Source of the DNA: Amoebidium appalachense
Taxonomy: Eukaryota > Ichthyosporea
Assembly (NCBI GenBank): GCA_963693365.1
Contig: CAVNZM010000004.1
Span: 14,074,001 to 14,138,000, forward strand
Reading direction: 5' to 3'
DNA length: 64,000 nucleotides
Shown: positions 13,095 to 24,472 of the stretch, in pieces
How positions within the stretch are numbered: the first letter of the stretch is position 1
Layout: the number at the start of each line of letters is the position of its first letter
Notes under the pieces: model-generated
The model's database searches: none
Told to the model about the DNA's origin: nothing
Seen by the model: the letters and a program-made list of their open reading frames with translations, nothing else
Position numbers and translations under genes: made by a program

Positions 13095-14423
13095 TGTGCT
13101 CTATCACGTGAAATCCTCGACATAGCCTGTGCCACCGCCAAACCCGGTGTGACTACAGACGAAATTGATCGAATCGTTCATGAGGCAACGATCGAGCGGG
13201 ACGCATACCCGTCCCCTCTTAACTATCACAACTTCCCCAAGTCTGTGTGCACGTCTGTTAACGAGGTGATCTGCCACGGCATACCGGACCAGTATGAGCT
13301 GCAGGAAGGAGACATTCTGAATATCGATGTGTCGGCATATCACGATGGGGTGCATGGCGATCTCAATGAGACTATCTTTATCGGGTATGTGGATAGTGTA
13401 ATTTATTATGGTACCATCTTTATCGGGTATGTGGATGGTGTAATTTATTATGATACCATCTTTAGCGGGTATGTGGATAGTGTAATTTATTATGGTACAT
13501 CTTTATCGGGTATGTGGATAGTGTGATTTATTATGGTACCATCTTTATCGGGTATGTGGATAGTGTAATTTATTATGGTACCATCTTTATCGGGTATGTG
13601 GATGGTGTTATTTATTATGATACCTTTATCGGGTATGTCTGGACGGAACTTGAAGGGGATGGGATGGGCTGGGTGGCCGACTATCCCACAAGGGGCGTTG
13701 TTTGTGGGATGGGTGAAGAGGTGGGCAGTGGTATTGGTCATGGGGCTGATGGTGGTGGTTGAGGGGGTGAAGAGGTGGGCGGTGTGTGTGTGTGTGTGTG
13801 TGGTGCGGAAGGGGATGCCAGCATGGTGATGGGGACGTGGGGTTGGTGGGCTTTGTTTTATGCTCTCACTTGACTTGGACACAGCAGGGGGCGGGGCGGG
13901 GGGGGAGGGGGGGAGGGGGGGTAGCGGGGGGATTTGCTGGAGGAGGCTAAATGGGTGGATTTGAACAGAACGCCGTCAGAGGAGGCCAAGAAGATAGTCA
14001 CGGTCAGCTACGAGTGTCTGATGAAGGCCATAGAGGTGTGCAGGCACAGGCACACGCACACACGCAGACACACAGACACGGAACGCACATGCGCAAACAC
14101 ACCCTCGGACGCACAGACACACACACCTAAATAGGGATCATGCATGTGCATGGCCTTGCACATGCGCGTGCGCGCGCACATACACACACATCTGCTTTTA
14201 CGTGCCACAACCTACACCCACGTACCCTTTGGCATACACCTATACAGCACGCATGTGCACACACACTAACACATGCATGCACAGGTGCAGACGATATGCA
14301 CTTCAGAACACAAACACATGGTCATGCAAAGGCGTTCTGAAATTTGGAGATGGATTATGTTTTTACCTTGGTGACGTGCTACACCCCATTTTAGCATGGT
14401 TGTAACCACTTCCTTGAAATACG

Positions 14424-14457
<34 letters not shown>

Positions 14458-14588
14458 TTCCTCCTCCCCCCCTCCCAACTAACACCACTACCACCACAAA
14501 AAAAAGAAAGAAAAAAAAAAAACAGAGCCACACACACTGGCTTGCACGTTCACTCACTCACTTACTTACTCATTCCCTTGCACGTGCG

Positions 14589-14631
<43 letters not shown>

Positions 14632-15323
14632 AGGTGGTTAAACCCGGCACGCTGTACCGGGACCTAGGCAATGTAATTCAGAAGCATGCCACGGCCAACG
14701 ACTGCAGTGTGGTGCGCAGCTACTGCGGCCATGGAATCAACAGGCTGTTCCACACCACACCAAGCATCCCCCACTATGCCAAGAACAAGGTGCGTCAAGG
14801 GGTGGGTGGGTGGGGGGGGGGAGCCCCGGGGGGGGGGGGGGGGGGCACTATGGGTGCGTGTCATCCCCCACTATAACAAGAACAAGATTTGTGGGGTAGG
14901 CAGGGGGGGAGGGGGCTGCGGGGCACTATGGGTGTGTGTGGGTGTGGCCAGGCGGTTGTGAATAGAAGGGAGGGTAGGGGGGGTATGGTGTGTGGTGTGG
15001 CTTGTGTGTGTGTATCTGTGTGTGGTTGTGTGAGTGTCTGTATGTTGGTGTTCAGTGGGTCCTGTGTTGTGTGCAGTGCTTGTGGGCGTTGTCTGTGTGG
15101 CTGGATGGTCGGTTTGTGTGTTGGTGTCTGTGACTGTATGGGTACGGATGCATTACTGACCTGTGGGTGGGCTCAGGCACCAGGGGTGATGAAGGCCGGG
15201 CACTGCTTCACGATTGAGCCCATGATCTCGGAGGGGCTGTGGCAGGACGAAACGTGGCCAGATAACTGGACTGCAGTTACAAGGGATGGAAAGAGGAGTG
15301 CACAGGTGTGTGGGTGGGTGGGT

Positions 15324-15358
<35 letters not shown>

Positions 15359-15500
15359 GAAATGGGTGGGTGGGTGGGTGGGTAGATAGGTGGGTGTGTT
15401 TATTAGAGCGGCATCCTGTGGTCGGTATCCCCCCTCCCCTCCCCCTCCCCCCCCCCCCCCTCTCTCTCTCTCTATAGCTATCTCTCTTTCCTCTTTCTCT

Positions 15501-15598
<98 letters not shown>

Positions 15599-15669
15599 CC
15601 CTCCGCTCCCCCTTTCCACATCCGTCACCACACACACCTTCGTGCACATTCATGCAAATTCTTTTTGTA

Positions 15670-15700
<31 letters not shown>

Positions 15701-15795
15701 TCCTTTCCCCTTCTCCCACTTTACCTCTCTCTTCTCTTTGCTTGCGGTCCCTCCTTACCTCCACTCTCCCGCCTCCCTCCCAGCACGCATGACTC

Positions 15796-15837
<42 letters not shown>

Positions 15838-16181
15838 AAAAAAAAAAAAAAAGGGAAGAAAGAAAGAAGAACAGAAAGAAAAGGCTCTCTCAAACACCAC
15901 TCTGACTGTATTGGGGTTTTTCTGCATTCAAATTTTTGCACTGTTCCATCTATGGCCGTGTGGCTGCACTATTTATGGCTCCACCCGAGCACATTTAATG
16001 TGCTCGTTTGCTGCAATGCCATTTTTCAAGGGTGGGGGTCCAACACACTAACCTGGTGGGGGTTTTACAGTTCGAGCACACGATGCTTGTGACGGACACG
16101 GGGGTGGACATTCTGACGCAGTGGCAGGACGGCAGGCCCTACTTCATGCACCAGCTGGATCGCATGGGCAATGTTAGCTAA
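10267..16181 (+). CDS. METAP1: Methionine aminopeptidase 1 (MYND-finger type)
   Basis: Cytosolic metalloprotease that removes the initiator methionine from nascent chains at the ribosome. Exons 10267-10465, 11676-11839, 13092-13384, 13969-14035, 14634-14789, 15177-15305 and 16071-16181 join in frame to 372 residues (human 386). Residues 5-53 form the N-terminal Cys/His zinc finger (CEGANC, CPTC, YFCGQEC, HKAKH) that docks on ribosomes in this family. The pita-bread fold follows from about residue 120. All five metal ligands are present, each 20 residues before its human equivalent: D200 (NIDV), D211 (HGDLN), H274 (CGHGI), E307 (FTIEPM), E338 (FEHT). Introns are long and built of poly-C, (CA)n, (CT)n and poly-G; the acceptors at 13092 and 14634 directly follow (CA)n. 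The 5' splice site of exon 3 lies inside a 42-bp tandem array. Identification is near certain; the exon 3 end may vary. Confidence 0.95.
11476..11562 (+). repeat. (CT)n microsatellite and poly-G in MetAP1 intron 1
   Basis: A pure TC repeat is followed by a GT run and then poly-G shortly before the acceptor at 11676. A similar (CT)n lies at 15501-15594 in intron 6. Neither contains an exon. Confidence 0.9.
13374..13640 (+). repeat. 42-bp tandem array duplicating a 5' splice site
   Basis: About seven copies of a 42-bp unit begin in the last bases of MetAP1 exon 3 and run into intron 3. Each contains ATCTTTATCGGGTATGTGG, which is the exon end plus the splice donor. Potential donors (GT) lie at 13385, 13427, 13469, 13510, 13552, 13594 and 13633. 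Copies 1-3 are exactly 42 bp apart; copy 4 has lost one base; the last step is 39 bp. The frame stays open through copies 1-3 and stops near 13526. Confidence 0.95.
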
Positions 16182-16688
16182 ATATAGGTGTGCAGTGGGT
16201 GGTGGGTGCTAATTATAGGTGTGGGTATGTGCAAAGCGATGTGAATGGTTGTGTTGCTTGGGGCTGGAGGGGGGGGGGGGGGGGGGGGGGGATGGAAAGG
16301 GGGGGGGGGGGGGGGGGATGGCGAGGAGAGAGATGGGGAGGGAGAGGGGAGAGGGGGTCATTGGCAACATACATTAGTTGATGATGCAAATGCTAGCAGT
16401 TGTGTTGTGTTGGTGGAGCCTCACTGAATGGACACGCAAGTGAACTAGTGTATCAATGAAATTAGTTTCTAGTCACTGTGTGCAACATCCCCGGCCCGTT
16501 GTCGGAGGGTGAAAACGAACTTGGCACTGGTACCATCTAACCATCTCCGAGGTGAGATTGCATGAGTGGAAGGTTGCTTGCTCGAAACTGAGCACGTGTG
16601 TTCGGATCACGGTGGCCCTGCAGGCTGACAGTTAACGTATAATGTGTCTGTGGTCCGGCAAGTACATGCAATGAACGAACAATTGAGC

Positions 16689-16719
<31 letters not shown>

Positions 16720-17446
16720 GAGGAGTGTTCACACACACACACACACACACAGTTTCTTCCTAGCGACCCGGAGGCACTTTAGTGGATGCATGGTTGCCCG
16801 ATGCTGCGTGGCAGCGTCCTAAATACGTATATTTTTTATCGTATTTGTATTATTTGCTCTGATATAGCGTAAAAGGCAATCGGGCATCGTCATGGCCATG
16901 CATGACCCCTGGGTTCGGCTCCATCGTCAGAACTGGTAACGTTTTGAATCAGCGTCTTGCCAATGGCCAACACTGCTGTTTTGGGGCACCAGCTAGCATC
17001 AATATTACACACAAGCGTTGTAACACACGAGCGCTAGCACACAAATTGTGTGTACATGTCACATACACAGAAAACACATACTGTTGCGCGCGCGTGTACA
17101 CACACGCACACACACACGCGCGCACGTGCACACACGCACCTTCGTTCATTACACAGTCATCCACAGTTTGCAAGAGAGGCCCGGGAGGAGGAAGGGGGAG
17201 GAGAGAGAGAGTCTCGGACGGAGGGAGGGAGGGGGGGAAGGAGGGGAGAGAGATGCCGAGCGAGAGCGAGAGAGAGTGAGAGAGAGGGGGGGCGGGGGGA
17301 AGGGGGAGTGTTGAGGGGGGAGAAATAGAGAGAGAGAGGGAGGGGGGGGGGGGGGGGGGGAGAGAGAGAGAGAGAAAGAGAAAGAGGGGGGGGGGAGGGA
17401 GGGAGAGAGAGGGACAGAGAGGGGGAGAGAGTGAATCACGGTGACA

Positions 17447-17530
<84 letters not shown>

Positions 17531-17703
17531 GAGAGAGAGAGAAAGGGAGGGAGAGGGAGAGAGGTACTGTATACAGGAGGCCGCCGTGGCGCAAACAGCA
17601 CGAACAATTATTATTGAGTGGTAGTTTATTACAGGCTTGAGGCCGAGTTGCTTGCTGTGTACAGCATTGCTGTGTGTTCTATACACATCGCCTCCGGTGA
17701 TTG
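16182..17703. other. Spacer: poly-G, (CA)n, GA-rich DNA; no gene seen
   Basis: Between two gene ends. It holds poly-G runs (16268-16290, 16697-16720), short CA repeats (16732-16752, 17095-17140) and a 400-base GA/G-rich block (17165-17565). I see no reading frame with credible composition. Confidence 0.6.
17411..17452 (+). repeat. Left copy of a direct repeat flanking the 154-aa ORF
   Basis: Contains GAGAGAGTGAATCACGGTGA between GA-rich and poly-G stretches. The same string recurs at 18591-18632 in the same orientation and the same GA/poly-G setting, about 1.18 kb away. The unique core (GTGAATCACGGTGA) makes chance similarity of two GA tracts unlikely. Confidence 0.8.
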
Positions 17704-18168
17704 TCACTGTCTCACGTTGTCTTCACTTGTGCGCTTGGCAGGCGGGGCCGAGTCCAGGGGGGCTTGCGTGAGGCGGGCGGCCGGGACGCAGCGGACGTAG
17801 GGGCCAGCCATGCGTATCGCCGTGTTGATGTTGGCTTGTAGGCAGCTTTGGCAGAAGCGGGCCACAGCGTCAGGGCCATCGACGGCGCACTTGCGGACGT
17901 GCGGGCGCATGTAGAGCGGGACCATGCCCATTAGCTCCTGTTGCAGCAGCAACAGCTCGGGGTCGTCGTGGCGGCGTCCCGCGCGTAGGCCTCTGACGAG
18001 GGCGCCGCACAGGCGGGCGATGCTGGTGTGCACCTTGGCGGTGGTGTTGACGAGGTGGTAGATCTCCCCCGCAACCTCAGGCGGTCTCCCGTCCATAAGC
18101 AGCCTATAGGCTATCATCAGCGCAGCCTCGACGGTGTTGGGAAACTCTCTCGACATTGCGACGTTCAT
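17704..18168 (-). CDS. Intronless unrecognised protein, 154 aa
   Basis: I do not recognise this protein. It is a single open frame from ATG 18168 (in-frame ATG also at 18156) to a stop at 17704, GC-rich and with balanced composition, unlike the low-complexity frames around it. Alternating Leu/Ala-rich and charged segments (for example AALMIAYRLLMDGRPPEVA, SIARLCGALVRGLRAGRR, ELLLLQQELMGMVPLYMRP) suggest an all-helical soluble domain. Four Cys occur in its second half, with no zinc-binding spacing I know. There is no signal peptide. The C-terminus is polar (PPAKRTSEDNVRQ). The unit sits between direct repeats at 17411 and 18591, with a 31-bp palindromic array 120 bases upstream. It could be a retrocopy, the cargo of a mobile element or an ordinary orphan gene. 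I rate it real because such composition is unusual here by chance. Confidence 0.6.
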   Translation of the reverse strand: MNVAMSREFPNTVEAALMIAYRLLMDGRPPEVAGEIYHLVNTTAKVHTSIARLCGALVRGLRAGRRHDDPELLLLQQELMGMVPLYMRPHVRKCAVDGPDAVARFCQSCLQANINTAIRMAGPYVRCVPAARLTQAPLDSAPPAKRTSEDNVRQ

Positions 18169-18284
18169 TCTTTTTTTTTTCCACTGCAACAATCGCAAAC
18201 TGACTGACTTTCAAACCTGTTGCACACATGTTTATGTACTGTGTGTGGTTTAGGGCTACCGGGGGGGGAGGGGGGGGAGGGGGA

Positions 18285-18566
18285 GGGCAACATGCCCCCG
18301 GTAAACTACGCAGTCGGGCAACATGCCCCCGGTAAACTACGCAGTCGGGCAACATGCTCCCGGTAAACTACGCAGTCGGGCAACATGCCCCCGGTGAACT
18401 ACGCAGTCGGGCAACATGCCCCCGGTGAATTACGCAGTCGGGCAACATGCCCCCGGTGAACTACGCAGTCGGGCAACATGCCCCCGGTGAACTACGCGGT
18501 TCAGGTAGCATGCCCCCGGTGAACTATGAAGTTGGGCAACATGCCCCCGGTGAACTATGGAGTCGG
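18285..18566. repeat. 31-bp array with internal palindrome, about nine copies
   Basis: Units of 31 bp contain GGGCAACATGCCC (5-bp arms, 3-base spacer) and CCGGTGAACTACGCAGTC, starting at 18286, 18317, 18348, 18379 and so on. Early copies read GGTAAACTA and later ones GGTGAACTA; the last two are more diverged. The array lies upstream of the minus-strand 154-aa ORF. Repeats are contiguous with no spacers. Confidence 0.93.
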
Positions 18567-18590
18567 GTACATAGAGGGAGGGAGGGAGAG

Positions 18591-18632
18591 GGGTACAGAG
18601 AGGGGGAGAGAGTGAATCACGGTGAGAGGGGG
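18591..18632 (+). repeat. Right copy of the direct repeat flanking the 154-aa ORF
   Basis: Matches 17411-17452 over about 38 bases including GTGAATCACGGTGA, followed by poly-G and (GA)n as in the left copy. The pair encloses the 154-aa ORF and the 31-bp array. Confidence 0.8.
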
Positions 18633-18639
18633 GGGGGGG

Positions 18640-18684
18640 GGGGGGGGGGAGAGAGAGAGACTCTGAGAGAGAGGGGAGGGAGAG

Positions 18685-18778
<94 letters not shown>

Positions 18779-20450
18779 GGCCGTGAGAGAAAACTTGCTA
18801 CAACCTCCATTTACCTCCAAACTATGAATATTGGTCCTTAATACTACATGATTGAGGGAGTTTGGAAAAGAGTAGAAGAGTGGAGGGTGGTCTCATGAGG
18901 CTGCTCGGGGGGGGAGGGGAGAGGGGGGGGGGGGGGGGGGGGGATGGGGGGGAGGGGGGAGGGGGGGGGGGGGGTGGGAGAGGGGGAAGGAGGTGGGGGG
19001 GGGGGGGGTGGAGGGGGGGGAGGGGGGGGGGGGGGGGGGGCTGCACCCCGAGAATTATTACTGTGTCATGCATGGCAGCGGTCATCACGGCAAATCTGCA
19101 GATCACGCGTCATGCATGGTGCATCCAGGTGGGTATATTCTTCAATCAATGAAACTACCTTTTCAGTCTACGACCGTGTGTCTATGCTCAAATGCTATAA
19201 GCTACATGTGTGCTATCGACAGCTTCATTCATAAGGTACTAATATGCATACCACTTTAGTCATTCGGCTCATTTTACAGCTTTGGTTTGGGTAGCCAAAA
19301 CACTCCCCCCCCCCCTCCCCCCCCCCCCCCCCCCCCTCCCCTCCCGAGCGGCAAGATCCATCCGTGATATGTCGACATAGTACGCACATGGCACTTATTT
19401 GACCGTGGATCAAAAAGGGCTGGCGCCAACCCTTCTTAACTTATATTGTATACTGTTGTCTTCGTGGTTTGAAACTAAATATTCAGCGGGTCAGATTAGT
19501 TTTGGGCAGCATCGCCTGAACCTGTAAATCCCACACACATTCCCTTTGCTGATTAGCCTGGAAGATCTCAAAACTATGCGTTTCCAGATCCATCTGCAAA
19601 GGACTGGCCAACAGTTTCGCTTTACGCAGATCCAGCATGTTGATTCGTGCTCCTTTGACCAATCAGCTTACTTAAATATCTGAGCGAGTGATTAGCCGTT
19701 AGTTTTGCACCGAATGGATCATCAAGACATCTACCAATCAAATGGCAGAAAATGTGTACTTCCTCGTCTCTCCACAGTCTTCAGCCTGTGCCATCTTGGT
19801 TCGAATCCCTTGTTCAACTGGGTTGCCAAGAACGTTGAAGCGGCGTACATACGTATACTGCAAGGGCCGAAAAACTTTTCAACTGCGTACAACAGCGGGT
19901 GTGTGCTTCCTTTTCCGCACTGTGTCCCACAAAGGACGCCACATATGTACATACAGCCGACATGTGCACTACGTGTGTACACGTGCAACCGTTGACATTG
20001 GCCGTCATTTTTTCAGCTGCCTGGTGAATTTGGTGACCGGCCGCGGACTGACCGCGAGACCCGAGACGGCAAAGCGGTTTGTGCCTTTGTTTGCGAAGTC
20101 ACAGTGTAGGCCTGTCATAACGGGCATGGGCCGGCGACCTGGAGCTCGAGGTGATAATGGGTCACTGCCCTCGCTGCCCGCCGAGGCCAAGTTGTGCCCG
20201 CCGAGGAATGTGCATGTGCAAAGAGGTAGGGATCCACGGCATGGTCAAGGTTCACAATTGAGCTTTCGTGCTTCTCCTTCTCGTGCACTGGCGATAGCCT
20301 CACTACATGGTATTCAATGGTATTATTTTTATATCCCCTAGGCCTGTGTTCACATGCCTATATGTCGGGCTCTGCCCCGTCACACACCCTCACATCATGA
20401 TCACTAATATTAGCAAATACCGCAGAGCGACCGAGATAGATCCTCGCTAT
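18640..20450. other. Spacer upstream of the subtilisin gene
   Basis: Begins with (GA)n and G-rich DNA (to about 19040), then becomes ordinary mixed-composition sequence with a poly-C stretch at 19305-19345. A 199-codon frame at 19742-20341 exists, but its composition (many Arg, Cys, Thr, no periodicity) does not persuade me. A CCAATCAG at about 19659 stands alone without a downstream gene. Confidence 0.5.
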
Positions 20451-20452
20451 CT

Positions 20453-20490
20453 ATTGGCTGACGGCTCAAATCCTGTGGCTATATAAACTG
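20453..20490 (+). promoter_or_regulatory. ATTGG + TATA core promoter of subtilisin gene
   Basis: CTATTGGCTG at 20451 is an inverted CCAAT box and TATATAAAC begins at 20480, 27 bases later. The ATG is at 20578, leaving a 5' UTR of roughly 65-70 bases. Spacing and order fit a canonical TATA promoter. Confidence 0.75.
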
Positions 20491-20577
20491 CGGTCAATCC
20501 TTGTGCAAGCTCAGTTGACTCGCAGCACATCTCTACGCCCTTTCAACTGTGTGTCCCCACGTGCCCACCCATCCACC

Positions 20578-23438
20578 ATGGCTCTCAAGTACATCTCTCT
20601 GGCCGCCATGGCCCTGTTTGCCCACACTGCCCCCACTGAAGAGGCCAAGGACGGCCACCTCCGCCTGCGGTCTACTGCTCTGCCGGTGCGGCGGCTGGCC
20701 AGGGCTGCGGATGTGGTGGCAGGACGCTATGTGATTGAGTTGGAGGCGGAGGGCAAGGTCAACGTCATGGCGGCACGCCTGCGCCAGGTCATGTCCTGGA
20801 TTGGAAAGACGGTGAGTGGCTGGCATGCCTATATATGGTTTGCTGGTGAATTCGACCCTACATAGATGTCTGGTAGGGAGGGTTGTGCCCAAATTTGGGG
20901 CATTCGCGATCGTGTTGTTCAGGCGCAACAAAGCGCACGTGCTACGTACGTGGGCATGTCCTTGTTACCGATAAATTCGTGAGATTTTTCTTGGTCTTAC
21001 CGATTGATGACTCTGTCTATCTAGGGAACTTGGGGTACCTCGTCTCCAAACGCATGATGCTCCCTCCATCCCCCCCCCCCCCTCCCCCCCCCCCCCCCCC
21101 CCTTCCCCGCTTTGTCATCCTAACTCGTGCTTCATTCTTTTTTCCGCACACAGGAGGGCAGTGCTCTGCCCCTGCCCTCTCTCCTGAGTGCGGCTGTGGA
21201 GCTGACCCCCCGGCAGGTCGAGAAACTTCAGCGCCACCCCTTCATCAAAGCCATTAGCGAGGTGCCCACGGTCAGTGCCGAGGCCTATGCCTGGCACCTC
21301 GATCGAGTCAACCAGCGCCCCACAAAACTCGACGCTAACCAGTACCTGGGGCCTGCCGCCACCACCGCCATCAACGTGGATGTGTACATAGTCGATGGGG
21401 GGGTGCAGATCGACCACCCCCTGTTGGAGGGCCGGGCTAGCAATTATTGGTCGGCATTCAACAGCACGGCAGACGTAGATGGTCACGGCACCCACTGTGC
21501 TGGCACGGCAGGGGCCAGAGATTATGGAGTAGCCCGGCCGCTGATCAAGTCTGTCAAGGTGCTCGATAAGGGCACAGGCACGGGGGACCTGCTGCTTGCA
21601 GGCATAGACCAGATCTTGGCCAGACAGAAGGGCCGCCCTGCTGTGGCCTCAATGAGTCTCAGTACCCCTACGTGGCAGGTGGGTGGTGGGCCATGGGCTT
21701 TGTGCAAGTGTGTGCTGGCTGTGTGTGCATTGGCAGGCACATTCACTTGTACTGCATGTGTGGGGTCTTTTTGACACATATAGTGCACATAGTGGTGTGT
21801 GTGTGGCATGTGTGTGTGTGTGTGTGTATTTGGGGGGGGGGGGGGGGGGGGGGAGGGAGACTCCGGGGGTGCGCGCCCATGTGCGTGTGCGTGTGCGTGT
21901 GCGTGTGAGTGTGAGTGTGTGTGTAATGTGGATGGCGGTATACAGGTATGCCTTGAGGTGTGTATGTACAGGACGTACCTACATATCCATATTCGGCCAT
22001 TCACCCCCTCCCCCCCCCTCCCCCCCCACCTTCCCCGCCCCTCCCCGCAGCCGATCAACGATGCCATCCAGCGTCTACTCAATGACAATGTGACGGTGGT
22101 GGCGGCTGCAGGCAACTACAATGTCGATGCCTGCACATATTCCCCGGCCGGTGTGCCTGACGTCATCACCGTAGGCAACGTGGCCATGAATGACGTGCGC
22201 TCGGCATCCTCCAACTGGGGAAGGTAAGGGCCTGCCCCCAGCATGGGTTTACATGTTGTGAGCTAAGAGATGTGTATGTGCGTATGTGGTTCCTGTACGG
22301 GAAAGGAAGGAGGGAGGCGGAGGCGGGGGGGGGAGAAGGGGGGCAGGTAGGGGGTTGGAGGGGGGAGGGGGGAGGTGGGGGTGGAGGACTAGCCATGGTT
22401 GAGGAACATTCAGACCTCACAAGCTCAATTACTTATCCATGGCTGCATTTTGAGTTTGTGATTGTATCCCAAACAACTACCTCTCCCCTCTGCGCAAAAG
22501 TCATGCACATCTCCCCGTCTGATGCCAGTGACCTTTGGCCAATCAGCTGTGTGGACATCTTTGCACCGGGCAGTTCTATCACAAGCACGTGGATCAACGG
22601 TGGCACATGGCCCCTGTCCGGCACATCCATGTGAGCATTAGCCATCCTCCCCCCCCCCCTTCCCCCCTTCCCCTTCCCCTTCCCCCCCCCCTCCCCCCCC
22701 TCCCCCCTCCCCTTTCTCCTCCCCCCCCTCCCCCCCCCCCCCCCCTTGGTACCGGCACGCACCCATATGCTCAGGCATCCGCTTGCCTGCTTGAACCCCT
22801 TGACGAGAGTTTAGTTCCCACCAACCCTCTGTATGGAGATGCAACTGGTTGCATAAGGTTTGCACATGCGATATGTACACATGCACACTACATACAACAT
22901 GTAACACACACAGCAGTGCACATGCATTGTGCGCACATGCGTGCTGCACACAAACACATACTCTCCATGCACTCACGCAAACAGCATCACTTGCAGAAGC
23001 ACTCTGTGTTCACATCGAACATGCGTGTGTGTGCCCACACGTGCACACCGCAATTCCACCCACCCACCTACACCAAGGCATACACTCACTATTGTGCACA
23101 AAGCACACAGGCCAATAGCGAATATAGCAAATACGCACACCCTTGCACGGCACACAAAGCAAAATAACAAACGTCACAAGAAAAATCCACCATTGCCATG
23201 TCGTAGGTGGCTTATAGCCCCATGGAAACTTTCAACGCCTCTTTGACATTCGTGCATGATGTTCCATTCCGCCCCTGACTAGTGTGCAACTGGTCGATTA
23301 CCATATATGGCTAATCTGCTCACCCGCCCACCAATCGCAGGGCTGCCCCCCAGGTTGCCGGTGCTGCTGCCCTCTACCTGTCCACAAATCCCACAGCCAC
23401 CCCGGCAGAGGTAACATCTCCCACCTTCTTCCCTCCCC

Positions 23439-23486
<48 letters not shown>

Positions 23487-23528
23487 AAAAAAGAGAAAAA
23501 CAAATAAATAAAAAACTCCCTAGCAGGC

Positions 23529-23570
<42 letters not shown>

Positions 23571-23743
23571 ACACCTCCACTGCCCATGCCCGGCCCTTCA
23601 TGTGTGCTGCGCTACCGCTCACGGTGTCTGTACAGGCAATGTGATTGGCCCACAGACCTGCCCCCTTTGTTCAGTCTGCCTGCATCGTATGCACTTTCCC
23701 TGCTCCATAACACTCAGATCGATGCCATCACCCCCCCCCCCCC

Positions 23744-23778
<35 letters not shown>

Positions 23779-24472
23779 CCCCCCCCCCCCCTCCCTCCCC
23801 CCCCCCTCCCCCCCCCCCCCTCCCCCCCCTTCCCCCCTCCCCCCCTCCACACACACACCCCAGTCCCAGAAAGGATCCAGCTAGGTGTACCTAATCCTTC
23901 GTCCTTTTATGCATCCACCCTCCCATGCGCGCCTCCGCATCGCCCAGGACACACGCAACCCCCCTCCCCTAGTCCCCCCTCCCCCCCCCTCCTCTCTCTC
24001 CCCCCCCCCCCCCCCCCCCCTCATGCATGTTCTTTATGTGTGCCCTGCATCTTCTGCATTGTGTTGTCCGTCGTGAATGCATGCTTCGTACTCTGTAACA
24101 CTCTAACCCCTCTGCCTTCTCCAACCCCCCCAGGTTTCGGCATACCTGCAGGGCATGGCCACCCGTGACGTCATGACGGGCATACACGCAGGCACTGCCA
24201 ACCTCCTCCTTTACGTTAACAACGGCACAGCCCCCACCCCCCCACAAACCACCACAGACCTTCCATCTACCACCGACACCACAACTCTTTCCTCCACCCT
24301 CGCACCCACCACCACCACCACTACTATCCGTATTCCCACCACCACCGCCAATGCGGCCACCACCACGCCCTCTGGGCCCAGCTGCAAGGCTGTGGATACC
24401 CGTGTAACCACCTCGTGGTGTGTGTCTAATAATGGATGTGTCAACTTCCCCGCATTCTGCAAAGTGTTCTGA
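20578..24472 (+). CDS. Secreted proteinase K-type subtilisin (S8A) with inhibitor I9 prodomain
   Basis: Serine endopeptidase made as a secreted zymogen. Exons 20578-20811, 21154-21678, 22051-22223, 22547-22630, 23341-23410 and 24134-24472 join in frame to 474 residues. Residues 1-18 are a signal peptide (hydrophobic core ISLAAMALFA). An I9 propeptide follows (VAGRYVIELE to FIKAISEV, about 47-116). Catalytic residues: D159 in YIVDGGVQIDHP, H189 in DGHGTHCAG, oxyanion N275 in AAAGNYN, S338 in SGTSMAAPQVAG. The SCVDIFAPGSSITS block is typical of the proteinase K family. The domain ends near residue 385. A Thr/Pro-rich, probably O-glycosylated linker (about 393-440) and a tail with four Cys follow. 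A second in-frame acceptor at 22529 would add six residues. The start ATG has a good context (CCACCATGG). Likely extracellular digestion; the substrate is unknown. Confidence 0.93.

Noticed and set aside
18285-18566. CRISPR-like look of the 31-bp and 44-bp arrays
   Set aside because: Units are contiguous with no unique spacers, and the host is a eukaryote with spliceosomal introns. These are minisatellites.
19742-20341. 199-codon plus-strand frame upstream of the subtilisin gene
   Set aside because: Composition is irregular, it has no homology that I recognise, and it runs close to the subtilisin promoter. Chance openness is likely, though not excluded.
22529-22546. Upstream acceptor as the main start of subtilisin exon 4
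   Set aside because: It inserts six residues into a conserved block; the downstream acceptor restores the family sequence exactly. Kept only as a possible alternative.
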